This document shows, piece after piece, positions 44,095 through 53,008 of a stretch of DNA of 64,000 nt. Numbering within the stretch: position 1 is the stretch's first letter; each line of letters opens with the position of its first letter. Below the pieces are notes generated by a model, which worked only from the letters and a program-made list of their open reading frames with translations, was not told the origin of the DNA and searched no databases. The DNA is from Pseudomonas sp. MF4836 (GTDB lineage: Bacteria > Pseudomonadota > Gammaproteobacteria > Pseudomonadales > Pseudomonadaceae), in assembly GCF_002018875.1 (NCBI RefSeq), contig NZ_MVOL01000008.1, forward strand, positions 186,001 to 250,000, in the 5' to 3' direction. The position numbers and the translations under genes are program-made.

Positions 44095-45819
44095 CTATTC
44101 GTAAGCGATGGCCCCGGCGATGTGGCGTCCGGCAATGTAGCCGAACGTCAGGGCCGGGCCGAGATTGATGCCGCCGGCGGGGTAGTGGCCGCCCATGATG
44201 CTGGCCATGTCGGTGCCCGCTGCGTACAAACCGGCAATCGCCTGGCCTTGGCCGTCGAGCACCTGGGCGTGCTGGTTGACCTTGAGCCCGGCAAAGGTGC
44301 CGAAGCAGCCCGGTTGTACCTTCACCGCGTAGAACGGGCCGTGCTCGATGGGCGCCACGCAAGGGTTGGGCTGGTGCAGCGGGTCGCCCTGTTTGCGGTT
44401 GTAGGGGGTCGAGCCGCGGCCGAACTCCGGGTCCTGGCCCTGATGCGCGTGCCGGTTGTAGTGCGACAGGGTCTCGCGCAAACCGTTCACATCAATGCCG
44501 CAGGCCTGGGCCAGGGCTTCGATGGTGGGGGCGCTTTTCAGGTAGCCGCTGTGGATAAAGGGCGCCACCGGCAACGGGAAGGGGCGGGAGATGCCCAGGC
44601 CGTAGCGGCGCTGGAAGCCATGGCTGCAGATCAGCCAGGACGCCACTTCCTCGCCTTCCGGCGCCGCCGCGACCATGGCCCGGACGTAATCGTAGTAACC
44701 GTCGGCTTCGTTGACGAAGCGCCGGCCATTGCTCAGCACGCCGATGATCCCCGGTTTGCCGCGCTCGATGATGTGCGGGAAGTGGCCGACGCTGCCGTCC
44801 TTGTACGGCACGGCGGACACCGGGGCCCAGGCCACCGGCGACTCCATGTCGCTGTTGACCTGGGCGCCCACGCTTTCCCCCAGGCGCAGGCCATCGCCGC
44901 TGGCGCCGAGGGGCGGCAAGGCCAGGTGTTCGTGGCCACTGGGGGTACGCGGGAACAGCGCCTTGCGGCGTTCGATATCGTTGGGGAAGCCTCCGGCGGC
45001 GAGTACTACTGCCTTGGCCGCATTGATGCGGATCTGCCCGCGCGCGGTGCTGACCACTGCACCGGTGACGGCGCCGGTGTCCTGCAGCAACTCGGTCACC
45101 GGCGCCGACTCCCAGAGCAGCACGCCCAGGTCTTCGGCGGACTTGGCCAGGCGCGCCACCAGGGCTACGCCGTTTACCAGTTGCATGGCCCGGCCATGGA
45201 CGGCGAGGTCCAGCAGGTGGCGGCTGAAGCGCCGGGTCACGTGCCAGGCGGCGGGCAGCGAACGGGTCAGGTTGAGGAAGGCCGATAGGTCGGCGCCGGC
45301 AATGATCGGCATGCCCATGAATGAGGTTTCGCGCAGGGTTCTGCGCAAGCGCTTGAGCAGCTTGCCGACCTGGCGTGCGTCGTAGGGCGCGGCGATTACC
45401 GAGCGACCACCGGTGCCGGCCCCGGGGCTGTCACCGTGGATATCGGCAATCCCATTGCCGTCGGCAAATTGCAGGGCGGTGTGGCGCTCGAAAAACGCCA
45501 CCATGCGCGGACCGGCTTCAAGAAAGGCATCGATCAGCGCCGGTTGGTAACGCGCGCCCAGTTCATGCTTGAGGTAGGTGCGCGGCAGCTCGACGTCTTC
45601 GATAATCCCCGCGCGCTGGGCCAGCGGGTTGCAGGGTACCCAGGCCCAGCCGCCGGACCAGGCCGTGGCGCCGCCGAACACCGGGTCCTTTTCCACCACT
45701 ATCACCTTCAAGCCGTGCCAGGCGGCGGTGACGGCGGTTGAAAGCCCGGCCGCGCCGGAGCCGACAATCAGCACATCGCAGTCGATATCGGGGTGATGCA
45801 GGCTGGGTGCGGCAGACAT
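44095..45819 (-). CDS. FAD-dependent dehydrogenase (flavocytochrome c/ketosteroid-dehydrogenase-like)
   Basis: A 574-residue flavoprotein. The N-terminal Rossmann motif is DVLIVGSGAAGLSTAVTAA (about residues 14-32), and the C-terminal FAD site is GLYAAGTDMASIMGGHYPAGG followed by NLGPALTFG. This layout is shared by fumarate-reductase-type flavoproteins, 3-ketosteroid delta1-dehydrogenases and 3-oxo-acid dehydrogenases. No signal peptide or haem motif is present, so it is cytoplasmic. The reaction is unknown. It is divergent from the IclR regulator with an IclR-type operator 38 bases upstream of its start. Confidence 0.82.
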   Translation of the reverse strand: MSAAPSLHHPDIDCDVLIVGSGAAGLSTAVTAAWHGLKVIVVEKDPVFGGATAWSGGWAWVPCNPLAQRAGIIEDVELPRTYLKHELGARYQPALIDAFLEAGPRMVAFFERHTALQFADGNGIADIHGDSPGAGTGGRSVIAAPYDARQVGKLLKRLRRTLRETSFMGMPIIAGADLSAFLNLTRSLPAAWHVTRRFSRHLLDLAVHGRAMQLVNGVALVARLAKSAEDLGVLLWESAPVTELLQDTGAVTGAVVSTARGQIRINAAKAVVLAAGGFPNDIERRKALFPRTPSGHEHLALPPLGASGDGLRLGESVGAQVNSDMESPVAWAPVSAVPYKDGSVGHFPHIIERGKPGIIGVLSNGRRFVNEADGYYDYVRAMVAAAPEGEEVASWLICSHGFQRRYGLGISRPFPLPVAPFIHSGYLKSAPTIEALAQACGIDVNGLRETLSHYNRHAHQGQDPEFGRGSTPYNRKQGDPLHQPNPCVAPIEHGPFYAVKVQPGCFGTFAGLKVNQHAQVLDGQGQAIAGLYAAGTDMASIMGGHYPAGGINLGPALTFGYIAGRHIAGAIAYE

Positions 45820-45857
45820 GGGCGAAAAAACTCCGGAGCAGGGGATTTATTATTTTC

Positions 45858-45872
45858 TGGAACTTGATTCCA
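45858..45872. promoter_or_regulatory. IclR-family operator-like site 1
   Basis: TGGAA-CTTGA-TTCCA, a perfect 5-5-5 inverted repeat that agrees at most positions with the E. coli IclR consensus TGGAAATNATTTCCA. Located between the divergent FAD dehydrogenase and iclR-type genes. Confidence 0.6.
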
Positions 45873-46028
45873 AAAAATATACGGAGTCGAATAGCGCACA
45901 GCAAGGCACGCTGAGCGAGTGGAGCCGTGCCGATGTTTTTTTTGTGCGGTTATCGAACGATGCCGCGGTGTATTTCCCATTGCGCCGGTTGTCTCTAGAA
46001 TCGGCCAAATTTCGTCTGGACCCCCACC

Positions 46029-46805
46029 ATGGCCGGCAGTCAAATCGAACGCGTGTTCAGCGTTCTGGAAAGTCTTACCAGTGACCCCCGGGGTGTGCCG
46101 ATGCAGGCCCTGGCCGAGCAACTCGAGATCCCGAAAAGCGCCACCCATCGTCTGCTGGCGGAGCTGATTCGCCTGGGGTACGTGCGGCAGAATCCGGACA
46201 ACCTGCGCTATCAATTGTCGACCAAGCTGGTGGCCATGGGCTTTCGCTACCTGGCCAGCAGTGGCGCCGATATCGTGCAGCCGGTGCTCGACCGGCTGGC
46301 CCAGGAAAGTGGTGAACTGGTGCGCCTGGGGGTGATCGAGGGCGAGCGCCAGACCTGGATCGCCAAGTCCCAGGGCGCTCGTTCCGGCCTGCGTTACGAC
46401 CCGGACATGGGGCGCGAGGCGCCGCTGTTCTACACCGCTTCCGGGCATGCCTGGCTGGCCTGCCTGAGCGACGCCGAGGCCCTGGCCCTGGTGGAGCGCC
46501 AGGGCGCCGGGGTGCCGGATGAGCTGGGGCCGAATGCGCCGCGCTCGAACATTGAATTGCTCGAACGCCTGCGCCTGGCGCGGGAGCAGGGCTATGCCTG
46601 GGTCGAGGAAAGCTCGGCGGTGGGCACTTCGGCCATCGCCGCGGTGGTGCGTCATCCGATGGACCAACGAGTGGTGGGGGTCCTCAGCATCGCCGGCCCC
46701 AGCGCCCGCCTGCCCCTGGCCCGCCTGCACGAACTGGCGCCGCTGCTGCTGAGCTTCGCCGCCGAACTCAGCGCCGCAAGCCAAGCCTCCGAACTCTTCA
46801 ACTGA
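46029..46805 (+). CDS. IclR-family transcriptional regulator
   Basis: A 258-residue regulator with an N-terminal winged helix-turn-helix (ERVFSVLESLTSDPRGVPMQALAEQLEIPKSATHRLLAEL) and an IclR effector domain (about residues 80-255; SSAVGTSAIAAVVRH is typical). IclR proteins sense small acids or aromatics. It is divergent from the FAD dehydrogenase/aldo-keto pair and upstream of the Gfo/Idh/MocA operon. Matching operator-like sites lie before both. Control of the whole cassette is inferred. Confidence 0.9.
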   Translation: MAGSQIERVFSVLESLTSDPRGVPMQALAEQLEIPKSATHRLLAELIRLGYVRQNPDNLRYQLSTKLVAMGFRYLASSGADIVQPVLDRLAQESGELVRLGVIEGERQTWIAKSQGARSGLRYDPDMGREAPLFYTASGHAWLACLSDAEALALVERQGAGVPDELGPNAPRSNIELLERLRLAREQGYAWVEESSAVGTSAIAAVVRHPMDQRVVGVLSIAGPSARLPLARLHELAPLLLSFAAELSAASQASELFN

Positions 46806-46818
46806 CAACAGCCTCGCC

Positions 46819-46930
46819 CTGTAGCCGCTGCCGCCAGGCTGCGCTGGCCCTGCGCCTCGACACTCATACATCTGACGCCACCACGGCGTCCGCACCGGCC
46901 AGTGCAGCCTCGTACCTCGGCAGCGGCTAG
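46819..46930. repeat. Intergenic repeat with 31-base identity to a copy at 56.8 kb
   Basis: Starts CTGTAGCCGCTGCCGCCAGG and ends in the inverse arm CGGCAGCGGCTAG, forming a long imperfect hairpin. Bases 46819-46849 are identical to 56769-56799. It is a pseudomonad REP-like element between the iclR-type gene and the Gfo/Idh/MocA operon. Confidence 0.7.
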
Positions 46931-47014
46931 GGGTTTGCAGCACGGCTTGCTTGTAATGGGTTTGGAAAGTTGTGCGCTGATCGGACAGTATTTTGTTTTG
47001 CGCTTGTGTGAAAG

Positions 47015-47029
47015 TGGAACTGAGTTCTA
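47015..47029. promoter_or_regulatory. IclR-family operator-like site 2
   Basis: TGGAA-CTGAG-TTCTA, one mismatch from a perfect 5-5-5 inverted repeat and similar to the site at 45858. It lies 48 bases upstream of the Gfo/Idh/MocA start, suggesting common control. Confidence 0.5.
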
Positions 47030-47077
47030 AATAATTTGAATTGAGCTTCCCGATAACAATCACAAGAGGATCGCGCA

Positions 47078-48130
47078 TTGAGTTCGCCACTGCGTATCGC
47101 CCTGATCGGCGCCGGCAACATGGGCCAGCAGCATTACCACCACTTCAAGACGCTTGCCGAAGCCCGGCTTTGCGCAGTGGCCGACCCTGGTCCCCAGGCG
47201 GCCGAAGTCGCTGCGCAATGGCAGGTGCCGCATTACGCCGACCACCGGCAGATGCTGGCCGAGTCCCGGCCCGACGGGGTGATTGTCGCCAACCCCAACA
47301 ACCTGCATGTCAGCACCGCCCTCGATTGCCTGGCTGCCGGCGTGCCGGTGCTGCTGGAGAAACCGGTGGGTGTGCAGATGGATGAAGTGCGCCAGTTGGT
47401 GGCGGCCTCCACTACCAGCGGAGTGCCGGTGCTGGTGGGGCATCATCGCCGGCACAATCCACTGATCGTGCGGGCCCATGAATTGGTGCACGGCGGCGCC
47501 CTCGGGCGGCTGACCACGGTCACCGCGCTGTGGCAATTGCGTAAACCCGACAGCTATTTCGAGATCCCCTGGCGTCGTGAAGCCGGGGCCGGGATGTTGC
47601 TGACCAACCTGATCCACGACCTGGACCTGCTGCGTCACCTGTGTGGCGAAGTGCGCCAGGTTCAGGCGATGACCAGCAACGCCGTACGCGGTTTTGCCAA
47701 TGAGGATTGCGCGGCCGTGCTGCTGCAATTCGACAATGGTGCCCTGGGCAGCCTGACCGGTTCCGACGCGGTGGCGGCGCCCTGGAGCTGGGAACTGGAT
47801 TCCGGCGAGAACCCGGTGTACCCGCGCCAGGCCGATCAGCCCTGCTACCTGCTGGCCGGCACCGGCGGCGCCCTGAGCATCCCGCAGCTCAAGCGCTGGC
47901 AATACGCCGAGAGCAGCGGCGGCTGGCATCAAGCGTTGCAGGTGGTGCAGGAAAGCTTCAGTGAAGATGAGGCCTTGCGCCTGCAATTGCAGCATTTCGT
48001 CAAAGTCGCACGGCGTGAAGTCGAGCCCCTGGTCAGCGTCGCCGATGCCGCGCGCACCCTGGCTCTGATCGAGGCGATCCGCGAAGCCGCCGAAACCGGC
48101 CGGGCCTGTGCCCCGGCGCTGATTGAGTGA
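47078..48130 (+). CDS. Gfo/Idh/MocA-family dehydrogenase
   Basis: A 350-residue NAD(P)-dependent oxidoreductase. The Rossmann motif ALIGAGNMGQQH is at residues 8-19 and EKPVG, with the conserved Lys, is near 95. Members oxidise or reduce sugars, cyclitols (inositol) and related polyols. The start is TTG at 47078 with CAAGAGGA upstream. It is followed without a gap by a TIM-barrel isomerase gene, a pairing seen in cyclitol and rare-sugar pathways. Which substrate applies here is not determined; proximity to quinate/shikimate genes suggests a carbocyclic acid or polyol (inference). Confidence 0.87.
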   Translation: MSSPLRIALIGAGNMGQQHYHHFKTLAEARLCAVADPGPQAAEVAAQWQVPHYADHRQMLAESRPDGVIVANPNNLHVSTALDCLAAGVPVLLEKPVGVQMDEVRQLVAASTTSGVPVLVGHHRRHNPLIVRAHELVHGGALGRLTTVTALWQLRKPDSYFEIPWRREAGAGMLLTNLIHDLDLLRHLCGEVRQVQAMTSNAVRGFANEDCAAVLLQFDNGALGSLTGSDAVAAPWSWELDSGENPVYPRQADQPCYLLAGTGGALSIPQLKRWQYAESSGGWHQALQVVQESFSEDEALRLQLQHFVKVARREVEPLVSVADAARTLALIEAIREAAETGRACAPALIE

Positions 48131-48135
48131 AGCCC

Positions 48136-48951
48136 ATGACCCCACGAATCTTTTCCCTGGCCAGCCTCACCGTGCTCGAGCTGTCGCCGCCGCAAATGGT
48201 CGAGGTCGCGGCCCGCGCCGGCTACAGTCACGTCGGCCTGCGTCTGGTGCCGGCCACCCCGGAAGAACATCATTTCCCGCTGGTGGCCGACGCCGACTTG
48301 CGCCGCCAGACCCTGGCGCGCCTGCGCGATACCGGGATCGGCGTGCTGGATGTGGAAATCCTGCGGCTCAAGCCCGAGACCCGGGTCGCCGACTTCGAAG
48401 CGACCCTCGCGGTGGGTGCCGAGTTCGGTGCCAGCGAATTGCTGCTGGCCGGCAACGATCCCGATGAGGCGCGCCTGACCGACAACTTCGCCGCGCTCTG
48501 CGACCTGGCCGGGCCCTACGGCTTGCACCCCCATCTGGAATTCATGCCCTGGACCGATGCACGCAACCTCGAACAGGCGGTGCGGGTGGTGGAGAATGCC
48601 GGGCGCGCCAACGGCTGCGTGCTGGTGGATGCCTTTCATTTTGATCGCTCGGCATCGTCCCTCGATGACCTGGCCAAGGTCGCGCCGGCACGGCTGCGCT
48701 ATGCCCAGCTGTGCGATGTGGCGGGCCCGCGGCCGGACGATATGCAAGAGATCCTGCGCCAGGCGCGCAATGAGCGGCGTTTCCCCGGTGATGGCGACTG
48801 CGACTTGGCGGGGCTCTTGCATTGTCTGCCGGCCGGCTTGCCACTGAGCCTGGAGATCCCGGCTGTGCGCTTGATGGAGCAGGGCGTGAGTGCCTTGCAA
48901 CGGGCGCAAATGGCCCTGGACAAGACCCGGGCGCTGTTGGCGAGGATCTAG
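48136..48951 (+). CDS. Sugar phosphate isomerase/epimerase-type TIM barrel
   Basis: A 271-residue xylose-isomerase-like/AP-endonuclease-2-family protein. Probable metal ligands lie in HLEFMPWTD, VLVDAFHFDRS, QLCDVAGPRP and LSLEIPAV, giving the Glu-Asp-His-Glu pattern. Related proteins include inosose dehydratases, hydroxypyruvate isomerases and 3-dehydroshikimate dehydratases. The ATG at 48136 is used; a GTG at 48127 overlapping the previous stop codon is a possible coupled start. It works presumably on the product of the Gfo/Idh/MocA enzyme. Confidence 0.85.
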   Translation: MTPRIFSLASLTVLELSPPQMVEVAARAGYSHVGLRLVPATPEEHHFPLVADADLRRQTLARLRDTGIGVLDVEILRLKPETRVADFEATLAVGAEFGASELLLAGNDPDEARLTDNFAALCDLAGPYGLHPHLEFMPWTDARNLEQAVRVVENAGRANGCVLVDAFHFDRSASSLDDLAKVAPARLRYAQLCDVAGPRPDDMQEILRQARNERRFPGDGDCDLAGLLHCLPAGLPLSLEIPAVRLMEQGVSALQRAQMALDKTRALLARI

Positions 48952-49063
48952 AGCGGCAGATGAACCTATCGCCGGACAGCGGGTTCCTACAAGATGTCGT
49001 GACCTTGCAGGAGCCGGATTGGCGGCGATACGGCCTGAACCAGGATTAAAACAAGGACCTCCA

Positions 49064-49942
49064 ATGACCATCAGCACACCCCTTTCCGGTGTCAACCAGC
49101 CTTTGAAAGGCATCCTGCTGGTTGTCCTCGCGACCTTCCTGTTTTCCAGTCACGACGCGTTGTCCAAATACCTCTCCGGTTTCTACCCGATCATCATGGT
49201 GGTCTGGGCCCGGTACTTGGTGCACACGCTGCTGATGGCCGGGATCTTCCTGCCGCAATCGGGCCTGCGGGTACTGCGCACCAAGCGCCCGCTGTGGCAA
49301 CTGGCGCGGGCCCTGTGCCTGCTGGGCACCAGCCTGCTGTTCACCTCGGCGTTATTGTTCATTCCCCTGGCGGAAGCCACGGCGGTCAACTTCCTGGCTC
49401 CGGTGCTGGTCACGGCCTTGTCGGTGCCGCTGCTGGGCGAGCATGTTTCCCGGGGGCAGTGGCTGGCGGTGATCTGCGGTTTTATCGGGGTCATTATCAT
49501 CATCCACCCCGGTGGCGAGCTGTTTACCCCGGCGGTGCTGCTGCCGTTTTGCTCGGCCCTGTGTTTCTGCTTTTACCAACTGCTGACCCGCAAACTCGCG
49601 GAGTACGACAGCCCGACCACCAGCAATTTTTTTGCCGGGCTGTGCAACACCCTGGTGATGAGCGCGCTGGTGCCGTTTTTCTGGCAAGTGCCGACTCTGA
49701 CCCACGGCATCTTGATGCTGGCGCTCGGGACCTGCGGCATGACCGCCCACCTGTTCCTGACCCAGGCCTTTCGTCTGGCGGCGCCGGCCTTGCTGGCGCC
49801 GTTCGGTTACTGCCAGATCGTGTTTGCCGGGCTGCTGGGCTGGTTGCTGTTCAGCCACACGCCGGACCTGATCACCCAGGTCGGCATCGCGGTGATTTGC
49901 CTCAGCGGCCTGGCCGCGGCCTGGCAACAACGGCGTCGCTGA
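49064..49942 (+). CDS. EamA/DMT-family transporter
   Basis: A 292-residue inner-membrane protein with ten hydrophobic helices in two EamA repeats. It starts MTISTPLSGVNQPLKGILLV after an AAGGA ribosome-binding site; longer in-frame starts run back into the isomerase gene and are rejected. It is third in the Gfo/Idh/MocA-isomerase operon after a 112-base gap, so it may move the substrate or product of that pathway. Its direction of transport is unknown. It ends six bases from the convergent chemoreceptor gene. Confidence 0.87.
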   Translation: MTISTPLSGVNQPLKGILLVVLATFLFSSHDALSKYLSGFYPIIMVVWARYLVHTLLMAGIFLPQSGLRVLRTKRPLWQLARALCLLGTSLLFTSALLFIPLAEATAVNFLAPVLVTALSVPLLGEHVSRGQWLAVICGFIGVIIIIHPGGELFTPAVLLPFCSALCFCFYQLLTRKLAEYDSPTTSNFFAGLCNTLVMSALVPFFWQVPTLTHGILMLALGTCGMTAHLFLTQAFRLAAPALLAPFGYCQIVFAGLLGWLLFSHTPDLITQVGIAVICLSGLAAAWQQRRR

Positions 49943-49948
49943 GCCGGC

Positions 49949-51571
49949 CTAGAAGCGAAAGCGCAGCACCAGGTTCTGCAACCCGGTGGCCAGCTGCGCA
50001 AGCTCCTGGCTGGTGGCGTTGGTGCGGGTCGAGGCGTCGGCGCTTTCCAGTGACAGGTCGCGAATGTTCAGCAGGTTGCGATCCACTTCGCGGGCGACCT
50101 GGGCCTGTTCTTCCGAGGCGCTGGCGATCACCAGATTGCGCTCGTGGATCTGCTCCATGGCCCGGGTGATCTGCGCCAGCGCCAGCCCAGCCTGTTCGGC
50201 CAAGGACAAGGTCTGGGCCACGCGCTGACTGTTGCCCTGCATCGAATGCAGCACGCCGTCGGTATCGCCCTGGACCCGGGCAATCATCTGCTCGATCTCC
50301 TGCGTCGATTGCTGGGTGCGGTGGGCCAGGGCTCGCACTTCATCGGCGACCACGGCAAACCCGCGTCCGGCTTCCCCGGCCCGCGCCGCTTCGATAGCGG
50401 CATTCAAGGCCAGCAGGTTGGTCTGCTCGGCAATCGCGCGGATCACGTCCAGCACCTTGCCGATCTCCCGGGATTGCTCGGCCAGGGTCTGCACCTGTTG
50501 CAGGGCATTGCCGACGTCGCCGCTCATGGCCTGGATCGAGTCCAGGGTCTGGTTCACCCGTGCCCGGCCCTGAGTGGCCTCATCACTGGACAGGCGCGTG
50601 GTGTCGGATGTCGACACGGCATTGCGCGCCACCTCTTCAACGGCGCTGGTCATCTCGTTGACCGCCGTCGCCGCCTGTTCGATCTCATTGTGCTGGCGTT
50701 GCAGGCGGCTGGAATCCTCAAGGGTGCTGTGGCTCATCTGCTGCGCGGCGGCGGTCAGTTGGGTCGAGGTGCCGCTGATGGATTGCAAGGTGTCGCGCAG
50801 GCTGCCCTGCATGCTGGCCAGGGCTCGCAACAGGCGCGCGGTTTCGTCTTTGCCGCGGCTCTCGATGGTCTGGCTCAGGTCGCCGGCCGCCACTTGCTCA
50901 GCCACGCCCACCGCCTGGCGGATCGGCCCGACGATACTGCGGGTCAATAGCCAGGCCAGGGCCAGGGTCAGCAGGGCGACAGCGAGCAGGGCGCCGATCA
51001 CGGTGAATTTGACCTGGTTGTACAAGGTGTCGGCATGCTGCGCCGACTGGCTGACTTCGGCGGCGGTCAGGTTCATCAACTCGGCGAACTGGTCGCCGGT
51101 GCGGGTCGAGTAATCCTGGATCTGGCCGTTGAGCAGCGCGTTCATTTCCACGCTGCGGTTGGCCTGGGACAGCGCCTCGTACTGGTCCAGGGCCTGGCGG
51201 TAAGTGCTCACGGTGGCCACGAACTGTTGGTACTGCTGCCGGTTGTAGTCACCCACCAGCGGTGCGAATTTTTCCAGGGCCTGGTCCAGCCAACCTTCAA
51301 CCTGATGCAGGCGGGCGATGGTGGGCTCCAGCACCTTGGGGTCGCGGTTGAGGGCCATGCGCAGGCTGAGCACGCGGATGCTCAGGACGTAGTCGCGGAT
51401 TTCTCCCAGGTAGCGGGTGCTGGGCAGGGACACGGTTTCCGTGTGCTGGCCGGTGGCGCGGACTTCGGCCATCTGTTTCAGGGCGAACAGGCCCTGGAGC
51501 AAAACCAGCAAGGCGATGACGCCAAAGCTGATCACGGCACGTTGGGCGATGCTCAGGTTAACCAGGGGCAT
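49949..51571 (-). CDS. Methyl-accepting chemotaxis protein, possibly PcaY-like
   Basis: A 540-residue chemoreceptor. TM1 is at about residues 12-32. A periplasmic four-helix-bundle-type domain (33-188) follows, then TM2 (about 189-211), a HAMP domain and a long cytoplasmic signalling domain with the hairpin tip EQTNLLALNAAIEAARAGE. The fold and neighbourhood (MFS transporter, quiC, pcaHG) recall PcaY of P. putida, which senses quinate, shikimate and protocatechuate. Ligand identity here is inferred from context only. It lacks a C-terminal CheR-docking pentapeptide of the NWETF type. Confidence 0.9.
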   Translation of the reverse strand: MPLVNLSIAQRAVISFGVIALLVLLQGLFALKQMAEVRATGQHTETVSLPSTRYLGEIRDYVLSIRVLSLRMALNRDPKVLEPTIARLHQVEGWLDQALEKFAPLVGDYNRQQYQQFVATVSTYRQALDQYEALSQANRSVEMNALLNGQIQDYSTRTGDQFAELMNLTAAEVSQSAQHADTLYNQVKFTVIGALLAVALLTLALAWLLTRSIVGPIRQAVGVAEQVAAGDLSQTIESRGKDETARLLRALASMQGSLRDTLQSISGTSTQLTAAAQQMSHSTLEDSSRLQRQHNEIEQAATAVNEMTSAVEEVARNAVSTSDTTRLSSDEATQGRARVNQTLDSIQAMSGDVGNALQQVQTLAEQSREIGKVLDVIRAIAEQTNLLALNAAIEAARAGEAGRGFAVVADEVRALAHRTQQSTQEIEQMIARVQGDTDGVLHSMQGNSQRVAQTLSLAEQAGLALAQITRAMEQIHERNLVIASASEEQAQVAREVDRNLLNIRDLSLESADASTRTNATSQELAQLATGLQNLVLRFRF

Positions 51572-51616
51572 GGGAGGGCCTGCGTAGCGGGAAGAAAAAA
51601 ATAAGAGGGCGTCGAG

Positions 51617-51651
51617 AAAAAAAGCGCAGGCCCGTGGAACCGGGCCTGCGC
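51617..51651 (-). terminator. Rho-independent terminator of the MFS gene
   Basis: Stem GCGCAGGCCCG (51624-51634) with CGGGCCTGCGC (51641-51651) and a six-base loop. On the minus strand the stem is followed by a run of seven T. It is well placed 10 bases beyond the MFS stop. Confidence 0.85.
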
Positions 51652-51661
51652 GAAGGGAGCG

Positions 51662-53008
51662 TCAGTCTTCGATTTTCGGAATTTTGCGCGGGGCCATGAA
51701 GTACAGCCAGATCAGGGCAATGAAGTACATCGCCGGGATCAGGGTGAACAGCACGGTGTAGTTGTTGTTGGTCACGGTCAGGATATGGCCCACCAGCTGG
51801 GTCATGAACATGCCGCCGACCGCAGCGCACATGCCGCCGAAACCGAACACCGTACTCATCATGTGCTTGGGCGTGTAGTCCATCACCAGGCTCCAGATGT
51901 TGGCGGTCCAGGCCTGGTGGGCACCGATGCCCAGGGAGATGGCGAAGACCGCCAGCCACAGGTTGGCCGTGCCGGCCGCCATGATCACGCCGATGATGCA
52001 GCAGGCGAACAGGAACATCGACATCAGCCGAGCCTTGATCGGGTTGATCCCGCGGCCGATCAGGAATGACGAGAGAATGCCGCCGCCGACACTGCCGAAG
52101 TCGGCGGTCAGGTAGATGATGATCAGCGGGATACCCATCTGGGTCACGCTGATGCCCAGGTTGTATTGCTGGTTGAGGAACGGCGGCAGCCAGTACAGGT
52201 AGAACCAGAACACCGGCGCGGTGATCGAGTAGGCCAGGGCGAAGGCCCAGGTGCCACGCATGCGCAGGATGCGCGAGAAGGGCACGCGGGTTTGCTCGGG
52301 TTCGACTTCTTTCTGGATGTACTCCAGTTCAGCCTGTTTCACCGTCGGGTGATCTTCCGGGTTGTAGTACTTCAGGCCCCAGAACAGCAGCCAGATCCCG
52401 CCCAGTGCAGCCATGCACAGGAACGCTGCCTGCCAGCCCCAGACGTGCAGGATCAACGGCAGCAACATCGGGGTGAACATGGCGCCGACGTTGGTCCCGG
52501 CGTTGAAGATGCCGGTGGCCACGGCGCGTTCGCCGGCCGGGAACCACAGGCGCGTGGTTTTCACGCAGGCCGGGTAGTTGGCGGCCTCGGTCAGCCCGAG
52601 GATAAAGCGGCAGACCATAAAGCCCAGGGCCGAGGTGGCCAGGCCGTGGGCGCCGGTGGCCAGGCTCCACAGCAGCACGGCGCAGAAGAACACGCGCTTG
52701 ACGCCGATACGGTCGATCAGGCGTCCCTGCAGCACGAAGCCGATGGCGTAACCGACCTGGAACCAGAAGTTGATGTTGGCGTAGTCCATCGCCGTCCAGC
52801 TCATCTCCTTGGCCAGGATCGGCTGCATCACGCCCAGTGCGGCGCGGTCGATGTAGTTCAGGGTGGTGGCGAAAAACACCAGTGCGAGCATGCCCCAGCG
52901 GGTCTTGCCGACCGCCATGGCGCCGCGGATCTTGTCGCCTATACCGCCGTTGGCGGCCCCGAGGCGCGAGGCCATGGAAGAGCTTTGCGAAGGAATCATG
53001 TTGGCCAT
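51662..53008 (-). CDS. MFS transporter, ACS (anion:cation symporter) family
   Basis: A 448-residue transporter with twelve hydrophobic helices. The first helix region LALVFFATTLNYIDRAALGV is the signature of the anion:cation symporter branch (glucarate, galactonate, phthalate and similar acids). DRIGVKRVFF carries the loop 2-3 motif. It is divergent from quiC across about 670 bases, making quinate or shikimate the probable substrate (inference). Start at 53008 or, three codons later, 52999. Confidence 0.87.
   Translation of the reverse strand: MANMIPSQSSSMASRLGAANGGIGDKIRGAMAVGKTRWGMLALVFFATTLNYIDRAALGVMQPILAKEMSWTAMDYANINFWFQVGYAIGFVLQGRLIDRIGVKRVFFCAVLLWSLATGAHGLATSALGFMVCRFILGLTEAANYPACVKTTRLWFPAGERAVATGIFNAGTNVGAMFTPMLLPLILHVWGWQAAFLCMAALGGIWLLFWGLKYYNPEDHPTVKQAELEYIQKEVEPEQTRVPFSRILRMRGTWAFALAYSITAPVFWFYLYWLPPFLNQQYNLGISVTQMGIPLIIIYLTADFGSVGGGILSSFLIGRGINPIKARLMSMFLFACCIIGVIMAAGTANLWLAVFAISLGIGAHQAWTANIWSLVMDYTPKHMMSTVFGFGGMCAAVGGMFMTQLVGHILTVTNNNYTVLFTLIPAMYFIALIWLYFMAPRKIPKIED

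Noticed and set aside
44095..45819. Assignment as 3-ketosteroid dehydrogenase
   Set aside because: No steroid genes are nearby, and the motifs fit the wider flavoprotein family equally well.
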